From assembly GCA_028288945.1 (NCBI GenBank), contig JAQGHH010000517.1, forward strand, positions 1 through 14,842: DNA of 14,842 nt, written 5' to 3'. Numbering within the stretch: the stretch's first letter is position 1; every line of letters begins with the position of its first letter. Below, piece by piece: positions 1 to 6,942 of the stretch. Made by a program: the position numbers and the translations under genes. The notes under the pieces were generated by a model. That model was not told the origin of the DNA. It searched no databases and was given only the letters and a program-made list of their open reading frames with translations. This stretch comes from Phycisphaerales bacterium. Its GTDB lineage: Bacteria > Planctomycetota > Phycisphaerae > Tepidisphaerales > Tepidisphaeraceae.

Positions 1-378
1 GCCACCGCGGCCACCACCACCGCCGCCACCGCTGCTACCACCGCCGTAGCCGCCGCGGCCACCGCCACCGCCGCCGCTGCCACCACCGTAGCCACCGCGA
101 CCACCACCACCGCCGCCGCCGCCACGCTCTTCGCGGGGACGGGCTTCGTTGACGGTGAGGGCTCGGCCGCCATGCTGCTGGCCATTGAGGGCTTCGATCG
201 CCGCGTCAGCCTCGTTGTCGTTGGCCATCTCGACGAACCCAAATCCCTTGCTGCGGCCGGTGTCCCGGTCGTTGATGATCTGGGCCGAGGTGACCTGGCC
301 GTACTGACCGAACAACTGCTCCAATTCCGAGCTGTCCACTTGGTAGCTCAGATTACCCACGTACAACTTCTTACCCAT
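1..378 (-). CDS. RRM-type glycine-rich RNA-binding protein (C-terminus cut by window edge)
   Basis: Small single-RRM protein that should bind single-stranded RNA; relatives in cyanobacteria and other bacteria are often cold-induced or act in RNA metabolism. 126 codons are visible. The RRM spans about residues 3-80, with RNP2 LYVGNL at 5-10 and RNP1 KGFGFVEM at 44-51, so the two surface aromatic positions of RNP1 are kept. After residue 84 the chain turns into a Gly-rich tail with RGG and GRGGYGGGS repeats that runs off the left edge without a stop. The ATG at 378 follows AGGAG (386-390) at 7 bases, which fixes the start. The next gene is divergent, so it probably has its own promoter in the 325-base gap. 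The family call is very secure; the cellular target cannot be seen. Confidence 0.95.
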   Translation of the reverse strand, partial: MGKKLYVGNLSYQVDSSELEQLFGQYGQVTSAQIINDRDTGRSKGFGFVEMANDNEADAAIEALNGQQHGGRALTVNEARPREERGGGGGGGGRGGYGGGSGGGGGGRGGYGGGSSGGGGGGGRGG

Positions 379-703
379 CTTTGGTCTCCTAGGAATGGGT
401 AGTCCGCGGCCCGCTTGCTTGTGTGCGGTTCTTTCCGGGCCAAATTGAAAGAGTTTGACAGCCCAACCGATGAGGTAGGAGTGCGAAACAGACGGAGGAA
501 GGACGAAACACGAGACGTTTTCCTGAGGCCGATCGACGAACCCGCCACCTAATTAAAAACTTACCCCACAAACAGCAGCCTTTGCAACGGAAAAATGGAC
601 CGATTATGGAAAATTTGCGATCCCTTGTCGGCGGGCTGGCCCGATGGCAGCCCCTGCTCTATATCTTATAATGGATTCAGGCCGACCCGATCAGCCGGCC
701 GGA
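379..703. other. Divergent intergenic region between the RRM gene and the prolyl isomerase gene
   Basis: No gene is supported in these 325 bases. Short open frames on both strands lack a start signal and recognisable protein sequence. The only clear elements are the Shine-Dalgarno AGGAG of the RRM gene (386-390) and a TATAAT hexamer at 667-672 facing the isomerase. An AT-richer stretch at 550-615 is the likeliest place for the RRM promoter. It would give that mRNA a leader of about 150-200 bases, but no convincing -35/-10 pair was found there. No inverted repeat was seen, in contrast to most other gaps in this window. Confidence 0.6.
667..672 (+). promoter_or_regulatory. Candidate -10 box (TATAAT) for the PpiC gene
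   Basis: A perfect TATAAT lies 31 bases before the ATG at 704. No good -35 hexamer is seen 16-18 bases upstream (the region reads like ATGGCA). If the box is real, transcription would begin near 679, which rules out the ATG at 671 and favours the start at 704. The evidence is a single hexamer, so this is a weak call. Confidence 0.35.
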
Positions 704-1600
704 ATGGAGCAAGGCGTGGCAATTCTCATCAACGGCCAACGGATCGACGACGCGATCCTTCAATCGGAGTTTTCCGAAATCAAGGCCCATTTCGAGCGTC
801 TGGGCAACATCTCCTGCTGCGAGCGCGACCCCGAATTCCGCGGCTACGCCCGCCAGAACGTCATCGCCCGAGTCCTCCTCGCCCAGGAAGCCAGGCGCGC
901 CGTCCCCGCCTCTCCGGAGGCCGAGGTGGACGCGGCCGTCGCAAAGCTCGTTGAACAGTTTGGCGGTGAAGCCCGCTTCTACGCTTCCACCGGCGCTTCC
1001 CCCGAGCAGATGCACCTCGTCCGCCACGACGTCGAAACCGACCTGCGCGTCCGGAAAATGGTGGAAGCCTTGTGTGACGATGTTCGCCCGTCGGAGGAAG
1101 TGCTCTGTCAGTTTTATGAGAAGAATATCCAGAGCTTTATGACCGCCGAGGAAGTGCGGGCGTCGCATATCCTCAAGGCCCCCAAACGCGGCGAAGAACG
1201 TGAGGGCGCTTACGCCGCCCTGCGCGAAGCCCGCAAACAGCTCCAGGCCGGCGGCGACTTCGACGCCCTCGCCAGACAGCTCTCGGACAAAGCCGACGAC
1301 CACATCGACCTGAACTTCTTCAAACGCGGCGAGCTCGCCGAGGAATTCGAGCTGGTCGCCTTCTCGATGGAAGTGGGGGAGATCAGCCCTGTCTTCGCCT
1401 CCCCGTTCGGCTTCCATCTCATCAAGGTCACCGACCGCAAACCAGCAACACCCAAGCCGTTCGATACCGTGCAGGACGAAGTCCGCCAACGCTACTTGGA
1501 CGAAGAACGCCAGGACCGCACCCGCAAGCTCGTGGAAAAACTCCAAAGCAACGCGGCGGTAGAAGACGTGGAAGAGCCGAGCGAATTCGCCGCGACATGA
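704..1600 (+). CDS. PpiC/parvulin-type peptidyl-prolyl cis-trans isomerase
   Basis: Predicted to catalyse cis-trans isomerisation of X-Pro bonds and to act as a folding helper, 298 aa from this start. Residues 1-145 form an Ala/Glu-rich helical region like the N-terminal chaperone part of SurA/PrsA-type proteins. The parvulin domain spans about 148-245, opening with VRASHIL (151-157) and closing with GFHLIKV (236-242), both hallmark parvulin strands. A charged helix (260-285) and an acidic tail follow. No signal peptide, lipobox or membrane segment is present, so it looks cytosolic, unlike SurA or PrsA. ATG at 671 and the further upstream ATG at 644 are alternatives. The start at 704 is preferred because the family typically begins just before the ILxNG motif and because a TATAAT overlaps the ATG at 671. 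It converges on the next gene across a repeat element. Confidence 0.92.
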   Translation: MEQGVAILINGQRIDDAILQSEFSEIKAHFERLGNISCCERDPEFRGYARQNVIARVLLAQEARRAVPASPEAEVDAAVAKLVEQFGGEARFYASTGASPEQMHLVRHDVETDLRVRKMVEALCDDVRPSEEVLCQFYEKNIQSFMTAEEVRASHILKAPKRGEEREGAYAALREARKQLQAGGDFDALARQLSDKADDHIDLNFFKRGELAEEFELVAFSMEVGEISPVFASPFGFHLIKVTDRKPATPKPFDTVQDEVRQRYLDEERQDRTRKLVEKLQSNAAVEDVEEPSEFAAT

Positions 1601-1614
1601 AGTTTTGGTGGATG

Positions 1615-1823
1615 GAAGAGAATTGAACGCAGAGGCGCTGAGGCGCAGAGGTAGGAGGGGAGAGAAGAACTGGGAAATGCCAAATGACTAAATCGTGACA
1701 CTGACATCCCACGCGAGCGAGACGCCAGTGTCACGATTTCAGGCACTGAAACTAAAGCGACGCAACAATACTCTGCTTCCCCTCTCCCCCCCTACCTCAG
1801 CGCCTCTGCGTTCAATTCTCTTC
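1615..1823. repeat. Inverted-repeat element A (29-bp perfect arms)
   Basis: Positions 1615-1643 and 1795-1823 are perfect reverse complements over 29 bases, with a core resembling CGCAGAGGCGCTGAGG. The left arm carries one extra 8-base unit, CGCAGAGG, directly after the match (1644-1651). After it both arms resume with GTAGG- or CCTAC-type sequence. The element fills the gap between two convergent genes. Arms of this kind (CAGAGGCGC-type) are seen scattered in many environmental bacterial genomes; that statement is recollection, not a search. It may be a MITE-like element. There is no ORF inside and no obvious target-site duplication. Confidence 0.85.
1690..1739. repeat. Inner palindrome nested in element A
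   Basis: A perfect 14-base inverted repeat, AAATCGTGACACTG at 1690-1703 and its complement at 1726-1739, with a 22-base GC-rich loop. Its sequence is unrelated to the outer arms. It could fold into a strong hairpin and may work as a transcription terminator for either convergent gene, but no long T tract follows it on either strand. It looks like an independent repeat lying inside another. Confidence 0.75.
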
Positions 1824-1837
1824 AACGACTGCGCACG

Positions 1838-3259
1838 TCATCGCGTCTTGTATGCACCCAGCTCATAGTTGCGAATGAACGCGGTGAGCGCGGGAGTCGG
1901 TTGGCGGTCGGCTTCGTCCAGGATCAAGGCGTTGCGAAAGCGGCCCAATCCAAGGTACGCGCGGTAGTCGTCGGGCATGGCGACGTTCACGTCCAGCAGC
2001 GATTTCTCGCCCGACATCACCTTTTTGTACCAGTCCTCGCGGTAGTAGTCCTCGCGGCCGCCGCCGGCGCTGCGGAGGGCGCTTTCCACCCAGTCTGGAT
2101 TCGACGCCGGGCCCCGGCCGATCTTCTTGAGCAGCGCCCGCTGCTCGGGCGTGACGATCTCGATCCGGCCGACCATCGCGCGGCTCACGTACGCGCTCTG
2201 CGACACCTTCAGCGGCAGCGCGTGCTGTGTCCAGACGGGTGGCACCATGAAGAACAGCCGCAGCCCCGGGCGGCGGAAGTAGGAAACCTCCCACGTGTTG
2301 AGCAGCGAATCGGCTTCGTCGGAATAAAGCCCATCGTGCATGAGAGCCGCGTGGAGCTCTTTGCGGATCGTCGCCAGAGTATCCTTCGAGTAATCGGCAG
2401 GGGCGAACGTCGCGGGGATTTCGGCGAGGATATTTTCCGGGATGGCGCCGACGGCGACGGGATCGATCTGCCGCATGGCGCTGGTGCCGTCGGCGCGGAC
2501 GTCGAGGAGCCAGAGCGGCCCGACCTTGAAGGCAGGGTCGTGACGGGCCAGTTCGCCCCAGTCGGCGCGGACCAGCAGCTTGTTTCCGGTCGCATCCCGC
2601 GAGGCGGTCAGCGGGGCGCGGAGATGGCCGACGCCGCGGTAGAAGAGGAACCGTTCGCTCTCGCCCTTGGGCGTCGTCACGTCCGCGGCATCGACGTGCC
2701 GCGGGGCGAGCCACACCTTGTCCTCGGTTTCCGGCAGCATGCGGGCCGGCGCACCGACGGTGAGATCGTGCCAAGCGAGGGTGCCGACCGTTTTCTCGGT
2801 AAGTCGGCCGAACTCAAAGTGGTCGTCATGCAGACCGGGGGCGGCGGCTTTCGCGTCGGGGTAAAACTGCGTGAGCCATCCGCCATTAAAGGACACGTCC
2901 ACGTCGAGTTTTACAGGCGGGCTGCCCGCCGGCAGATGGAAGTAAATGACCGGCGTCTCCAGCCGCACGTAGACGTCGCGGTCGCACCGCGGCCACCCCT
3001 TGAAGTAGACGGGCGGCATTTCCGAATCGCGCTGGAGCAACATGCCGTGCAAATCATGAACGAAGTGGGGGACGGGCTCGTCGTCGGTGTTAATCCCGCC
3101 GACGGGTTTTCCGCGTTCGTCCTGAAGCACGGTGAATGTGCCCCATTCGTGAACGACGAGCTTGTCGGACGAACTGGCGACGGGCGCGGGGGGCGAGGCC
3201 AGGGCGAATGTCGCCACGGCCAAGCCGAATCCGAACGCAGCGAGTGCTGAGAGCCGCAT
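1838..3259 (-). CDS. Secreted protein of unknown function, HEWGTFT family
   Basis: 473 aa. Residues 1-21 are a typical Sec signal peptide (positive MRL, hydrophobic stretch, ALA/SPP cleavage region). The mature part starts with the marked motif HEWGTFT (37-43). Later come NTDDEPVPHFVH (57-68), ETPVIYFH (101-108), FLFYRGVG (204-211), a dense block YFRRPGLRLFFMVPP (327-341) and GRFRNALI (439-446). I recall this family from planctomycetes and similar environmental bacteria, where it is annotated as hypothetical. Its function is unknown and none is claimed. The conserved His, Glu, Asp and Arg suggest an enzyme or ligand-binding fold, which is inference. The ATG at 3259 follows GGGAGGA (3262-3268). 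The frame stays open upstream into repeat B, but that extension has no signal-peptide logic and reads like translated repeat. The gene is convergent with the isomerase and divergent from the sigma factor. Confidence 0.85.
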   Translation of the reverse strand: MRLSALAAFGFGLAVATFALASPPAPVASSSDKLVVHEWGTFTVLQDERGKPVGGINTDDEPVPHFVHDLHGMLLQRDSEMPPVYFKGWPRCDRDVYVRLETPVIYFHLPAGSPPVKLDVDVSFNGGWLTQFYPDAKAAAPGLHDDHFEFGRLTEKTVGTLAWHDLTVGAPARMLPETEDKVWLAPRHVDAADVTTPKGESERFLFYRGVGHLRAPLTASRDATGNKLLVRADWGELARHDPAFKVGPLWLLDVRADGTSAMRQIDPVAVGAIPENILAEIPATFAPADYSKDTLATIRKELHAALMHDGLYSDEADSLLNTWEVSYFRRPGLRLFFMVPPVWTQHALPLKVSQSAYVSRAMVGRIEIVTPEQRALLKKIGRGPASNPDWVESALRSAGGGREDYYREDWYKKVMSGEKSLLDVNVAMPDDYRAYLGLGRFRNALILDEADRQPTPALTAFIRNYELGAYKTR

Positions 3260-3384
3260 GGGTCCTCCCTGAAAAGGGTGAGAAGGAACTGATTGATCAA
3301 CGCCCCCGGAGGTAGTAGAGCGGGAGGGACAAGTTAATATGGTCGCGGTGTTCCGGTGTTCCGTCGCAAAGCAAATGCAGATTG

Positions 3385-3469
3385 CTAACCACAGAGAGCA
3401 CAGAGCAGCCTCCAACCAAGCAGGTCTTCAATGCTTTTCTCCGTATTTCTCCGTGTTCTCTGTGGTTAG
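3385..3469. repeat. Inverted-repeat element B (21-bp arms)
   Basis: Positions 3385-3405 and 3449-3469 are reverse complements at 19 of 21 bases. The left arm begins CTAACCACAGAG and the right arm ends CTCTGTGGTTAG. The 43-base centre has no symmetry of note. The element lies in the divergent gap between the HEWGTFT gene and the ECF sigma factor. The frames of both neighbours stay open through it, giving the false N-terminal peptides LTTESTE and CSLWLA. It is similar in build to elements A and D but unrelated in sequence. Confidence 0.8.
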
Positions 3470-3543
3470 TCGCTTTTCTTTGGTCTGACATACTGGATTT
3501 CCCGTCTCGATCTACTACGACATGTGCGGCGAATGAGGTGTCG

Positions 3544-4110
3544 ATGGAGGACGCTGAGCTGGTCGGCGAAGCGCGCGCGGGCAAGAGCCACGCGTACGAG
3601 CAACTCGTACGGCGGTGGGCCGCGCGCGTCACCGCCGTCTGCCACGCACGCCTCGGGAGGGCCGACGCCGCGGAGGATCTGGCCCAGGAAACGCTCCTGC
3701 GCGGCCTGCGCGCCCTTCCCACGCTCGCCGACCCGGCGAAGTTCGGTCCGTGGCTCTGCGGGATCGCCGCCCGGGCGTGTCTCGACTGGCTCAAGGCGGG
3801 GCAGCGGAGCGAAGTGCAGCTCTCGTCGATCCCCTCCGGCAATGCCGAAGCGCTGGCCGGGAGCGACGGGGTCGATGGTCATTCCGATCTGCAACGCCGG
3901 GAAGAAATCGACCGGCTCATGGCCGAGGTCGAGCGGCTGCCGGCGTCGTACCGGGAAGTGCTGATGCACTACTATTACGAAGATTGCACTTACCGGGAAC
4001 TGGCCGGGCTGCTGGGCGTGTCGGCCGCGACCGTCAACGCACGGCTGACCAAGGCGCGACAAATGCTGCGCGAACGGATGGGAGCAGGGCAAAGCAGTGG
4101 TGGAAGATGA
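3544..4110 (+). CDS. ECF-type RNA polymerase sigma factor
   Basis: 188 aa, a normal size for an extracytoplasmic-function sigma factor that directs RNA polymerase to a small set of stress or envelope promoters. Region 2 covers about 12-84, with the DAAEDLAQETLLRGLRAL helix at 41-58 (-10 recognition and core binding). Region 4 covers about 122-178: RLPASYREVLMHYYYEDCTY followed by the helix-turn-helix ELAGLLGVSAATVNARLTKAR that reads the -35 element. There is no extra C-terminal domain. The ATG at 3544 follows GAGGTG (3535-3540). The frame extends upstream to 3382 through repeat B, which is judged not translated. The next gene, on the same strand, encodes a zinc-finger membrane protein and is the likely anti-sigma. 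A 94-bp REP-like doublet lies between them. Confidence 0.95.
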   Translation: MEDAELVGEARAGKSHAYEQLVRRWAARVTAVCHARLGRADAAEDLAQETLLRGLRALPTLADPAKFGPWLCGIAARACLDWLKAGQRSEVQLSSIPSGNAEALAGSDGVDGHSDLQRREEIDRLMAEVERLPASYREVLMHYYYEDCTYRELAGLLGVSAATVNARLTKARQMLRERMGAGQSSGGR

Positions 4111-4146
4111 CAAGCATACGCCCCTATGTCCCGGGATTGCGCTATC

Positions 4147-4240
4147 GTGGCACGGGTTTTTAACCCGTGCTGAGTGTGTATGAAAACGAGAGGCGTTCGA
4201 CTACTGACGCACTTCGCACGGGTTGGAAACCCGTGCCACG
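4147..4240. repeat. REP-like hairpin doublet C
   Basis: Two perfect 9-bp hairpins share the same stem, GCACGGGTT paired with AACCCGTGC. The first (4150-4170) has loop TTT and the second (4216-4236) has loop GGA. The ends, 4147-4160 and 4227-4240, are also perfect 14-base inverted repeats, so the pair forms one palindromic unit with 45 bases between the hairpins. CGTG flanks each outer side. It sits between the ECF sigma gene and its putative anti-sigma gene. There it could protect the upstream mRNA from 3' decay or lower read-through into the downstream gene. Confidence 0.9.
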
Positions 4241-4316
4241 TTGAAGCATTCGGCCCTGCAAAGAGGGGGGCAGCGTGGCGTCCGTTTGTTTTGCCCCTCG
4301 GGGTTGATGAGTGACG

Positions 4317-5699
4317 ATGGACTGCGAACAAGCCCTCAACCTCCTTTCCGCACGGCTCGATGGCGAGATTTCCGCCGAGGAATCCGTGGCTCTCGACGGG
4401 CATTTGGCCGGGTGCGCGGATTGCCGGGCGGCGGGTGAGGCGATGGCGGCGCAGCATGGGCGGCTGGTGCGGGCATTTGCCCCGCGTCGCCGGTCGGCGG
4501 CGGGAGTGGCCGATCGCGTGGTCGCGAACCTCACGCCCCGGACGCGGGGGAGATGGATGCCGGCGACTTTGTCGGCGGCCGCGGGGTTCCTCCTCGCGGT
4601 TATGCTGTTCCAACCCTGGCGGCATACGCCTCCGACGATTGTCATTAAGCACGACCTGACCCCGGATATTTCCTCGACCCGACCCGCCGACACGCGCCCT
4701 GCGGAACTCCCGGCGATCGGCCGGCTCGCGCTGGCAACCGGCGCGGTCGAAATCTGCCGATCCGGCACGCAAGACTGGAAGCCGATGGAAACCGGCGGCA
4801 CGCTCCCGGCGGGCGCGAGCTTGCGCACGGGGCCGAAAGTGCGGTGTGAAATCCGGCTTGCCGACGGGTCGGAAGTGCGCCTCAACGAACGGACCGAGCT
4901 TCGTTTCACAGCCGCCCGAACCTTGGAAATGGCCGAGGGGCAGGTCTGGTCGGGCGTGGCGGCTTCCGAGTCGCCATTCACCGTGGCCGTCCGGCGGGCG
5001 ACGGTCACCGCGCTGGGCACACAGTTCGATCTTCTTTGCCACGGGGAGACCACGACCCTTTCCGTCCTCGACGGCTCGACTCGGGTGAAAAGTCAGCTCG
5101 CCGCGGATGGGGGGTCGGCGGAGAAGACGGTTCGATCCGGGCAGGTATTGGAGATCGTTAACGGCAGGCCCGGGGAGCCCAGCCGGGTGCATGACCTGAT
5201 GCTTTCGACGCGGTGGGTGAATGAGATTCTGGTGCTCAAGGGGCGTGACAGCGCGGAACTCGAACGCCGCGTCGATGATCTCGCGGCACAGATCGGCGAA
5301 CTAAAGGAATCGTTTCTCTATGAGCAGGAGATTCGGTCGCTCGGCGACCATTGCGTCGTTCCGCTGACGCGGTTCATCCAGTCCGACCGTTCCAAGGGCA
5401 AGGACGAAAAGCGCCACGCCGCGGCACGGATCGTCTCGGACGTGGCGCAGCCGTGGTGCATCCCGTACCTGATCGAACTGCTGACCGACCGCGACGGCGA
5501 AGTCCGCTCCTCCGCGGCGGCGGGGCTGCAAAGGCTTACCGGGACGAACCAGGAATTATCAGTGGAAGAGTGGCAAACCGCCCCGCCCCCACAGCGACAA
5601 AAGTGTGCCCGGTCGTGGCAGCAATGGTGGGAAAAGCATAAGGACCAGTTCCCGGGCGCGACGCCCGCCCCGGCGCCGCCGGCGGCGCAAAAAGCATGA
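4317..5699 (+). CDS. Putative anti-sigma factor: zinc-finger, membrane segment, FecR domain and HEAT-repeat fusion
   Basis: 460 aa, probably holding the preceding ECF sigma factor at the membrane until a signal arrives. Residues 1-45 form an anti-sigma zinc finger (zf-HC2/ZAS) with H29, C33 and C36 in HLAGCADC, plus C3. A membrane segment spans about 82-99, so the N-terminus should be cytoplasmic and the rest periplasmic. A FecR-like beta domain covers about 135-285 (LADGSEVRLN at 181-190, ATVTALGTQFDLL at 228-240). A coiled-coil-like stretch follows at 311-335. Then comes a HEAT-like pair of helices (343-410) with CIPYLIELLTDRDGEVRSSA. The tail is Trp-rich (WQQWWEK) and ends Ala/Pro-rich. 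GTG at 4311 is an alternative start; no strong ribosome site is visible for either. Domain calls are secure for the zinc finger and FecR; the HEAT part is weaker. The partner assignment is inferred from gene order. Confidence 0.88.
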   Translation: MDCEQALNLLSARLDGEISAEESVALDGHLAGCADCRAAGEAMAAQHGRLVRAFAPRRRSAAGVADRVVANLTPRTRGRWMPATLSAAAGFLLAVMLFQPWRHTPPTIVIKHDLTPDISSTRPADTRPAELPAIGRLALATGAVEICRSGTQDWKPMETGGTLPAGASLRTGPKVRCEIRLADGSEVRLNERTELRFTAARTLEMAEGQVWSGVAASESPFTVAVRRATVTALGTQFDLLCHGETTTLSVLDGSTRVKSQLAADGGSAEKTVRSGQVLEIVNGRPGEPSRVHDLMLSTRWVNEILVLKGRDSAELERRVDDLAAQIGELKESFLYEQEIRSLGDHCVVPLTRFIQSDRSKGKDEKRHAAARIVSDVAQPWCIPYLIELLTDRDGEVRSSAAAGLQRLTGTNQELSVEEWQTAPPPQRQKCARSWQQWWEKHKDQFPGATPAPAPPAAQKA

Positions 5700-5730
5700 G
5701 CGGAAAAATCCCAATTTTGAATCCTCAGAT

Positions 5731-5884
5731 CCGAAGAGAAGACTTTGCCGCGAAGGCGAGAAGCAATATACGAAGGGGAGGAAGCCGGGATCTGAAATCT
5801 TGGCGGGTGGATGTATCCGATTCAACGCATTAATGATTCTTCTTCGTCTTACTTCGCGCCTTCGCGGCAAAGTCTTCTCTTCGG
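5731..5884. repeat. Inverted-repeat element D (28-bp perfect arms)
   Basis: Positions 5731-5758 and 5857-5884 are perfect reverse complements over 28 bases, with a core TTTGCCGCGAAGGCG. Beyond this the arms continue as weaker, purine-rich GAAG repeats. The element fills the gap between the convergent anti-sigma and lpxD genes, ending 8 bases from the lpxD stop. The 98-base centre codes for nothing recognisable. It may act as a two-way stop for transcription, but it has no classical U-tract terminator. Confidence 0.85.
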
Positions 5885-5892
5885 GTTTCCCA

Positions 5893-6924
5893 TCACTTCT
5901 TTTTCAGCGCCTCAACCTCTTCCTGTAGCTTTCTCACCTGCGTGACCAAATCGGGAAGGCGGCGCAGCGCGGCTTGTTCGCGGAGGCTTTGGCGGTGGGG
6001 GAGGGCGGGGGTGCCGCTGACGACGGCCTTGGGGGCGACGTCCTCGGCGACGCCGCTGCAGGCGGCGGCCATCGCGCCGTCGCCCAGCGTGATGTGGTCG
6101 CGCACGGCGGTCTGCCCGCCCAGCACGACCCCGGTGCCCAGGTGCGCCGAGCCGGCGAGGCCGGTCTGACCGACGATGACGCAGTGGGGGCCGATCGTCA
6201 CGTTGTGGCCGACCTGCACCAGGTTGTCGATCTTCGTGCCCCGGCCGATGCGGGTGGCGCTGAACTTCGCGCGGTCGACGCAGACGCACGAGCCGATCTC
6301 CACGTCGTCTTCGATCACCACGGTGCCGATGTGGGGGATCTTCGCGTGCTGCCGGCCGTCCCAGCGGTAGCCGAAGCCGTCGCTGCCGATGACGGAGCCC
6401 GCGTGAATGACGACGCGATTTCCAAGGGTGATCCGCTCGCGGACGACGACGTTGGGGAACAGCTCGCAGTCGTCGCCGACGACGGTGTCGTCGCCGATGT
6501 AGACGCCGGGGTGAAGGACGGTGCGTGCGCCGATGCGCGCCCTTTCGCCGACAAAGACGAACGGCCCGACCGCCGACTGCGCGCCCAGCGCCGCGGAGCC
6601 CGCGACGCGCGCCGCGGCGTCCACCCCCGCCGGCGGGCGCGGCACCGGCGGGGTGAACAGCTTGAGCACTTTCGCAACCGCCAGGTCCGCGTCATCGACG
6701 ACGAGCGCCGGCCGCGTCCATGTCGCCGGCAGCTTCACCCGCTTCTGCACGATAACCGCCGCCGCCCGCGTGGAGGCCAGCTCGGGCAGATAGGCGTCCG
6801 ACCCCACGAACGACAGCTCCTGCGGACCCGCCTCGGCCAGCGTGGCCATGCCGGTAATCGCCACAGCCTCCCCGCCGGGCGCGGAACAACCGATCAGGGC
6901 GGAGATTTCGGCTAGCGTGGGCAT
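5893..6924 (-). CDS. lpxD: UDP-3-O-(3-hydroxyacyl)glucosamine N-acyltransferase (lipid A synthesis)
   Basis: Third step of lipid A synthesis in the cytoplasm: transfers a 3-hydroxyacyl chain from ACP to the amino group of UDP-3-O-acylglucosamine. 343 aa, the usual LpxD length. The N-terminal uridine-binding domain covers about 1-100 (ELSFV at 36-40). Left-handed beta-helix hexapeptides run from about 103 to 300 (ARIGARTVLHPGVYIG, TLGNRVVIHAGSVIG). They hold SDGFGY at 181-186 and the catalytic His240 in VQVGHNV, which corresponds to E. coli His239. A C-terminal helix (320-343) ends LKKK. The ATG at 6924 is chosen because the protein there starts MPTLAEISALIG like other LpxD. The frame stays open to 7086 but runs through repeat E. 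There is no Shine-Dalgarno before 6924; the upstream bases are pyrimidine-rich. It is third in a bamA-skp-lpxD series. No fabZ, lpxA or lpxB follows. Confidence 0.95.
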   Translation of the reverse strand: MPTLAEISALIGCSAPGGEAVAITGMATLAEAGPQELSFVGSDAYLPELASTRAAAVIVQKRVKLPATWTRPALVVDDADLAVAKVLKLFTPPVPRPPAGVDAAARVAGSAALGAQSAVGPFVFVGERARIGARTVLHPGVYIGDDTVVGDDCELFPNVVVRERITLGNRVVIHAGSVIGSDGFGYRWDGRQHAKIPHIGTVVIEDDVEIGSCVCVDRAKFSATRIGRGTKIDNLVQVGHNVTIGPHCVIVGQTGLAGSAHLGTGVVLGGQTAVRDHITLGDGAMAAACSGVAEDVAPKAVVSGTPALPHRQSLREQAALRRLPDLVTQVRKLQEEVEALKKK

Positions 6925-6942
6925 GGAAGGGGAAGGGAAGGC

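Noticed and set aside
677..1546. 289-codon open frame antisense to the PpiC gene
   Set aside because: Composition mirrors the real gene on the other strand, no ribosome site, no recognisable domain; typical of GC-rich DNA.
1901..3250. 449-codon open frame antisense to the HEWGTFT gene
   Set aside because: Fully inside a convincing secreted-protein gene; the translation is low-complexity Val/Gly/Arg/His sequence without motifs.
3990..5192. 400-codon minus-strand frame across the sigma/anti-sigma junction
   Set aside because: Overlaps both real genes and the REP doublet; Arg/Pro/His-rich and without family signals.
5974..6915. 313-codon plus-strand frame antisense to lpxD
   Set aside because: Val/Ala/Asp-rich shadow of the hexapeptide repeat coding sequence.
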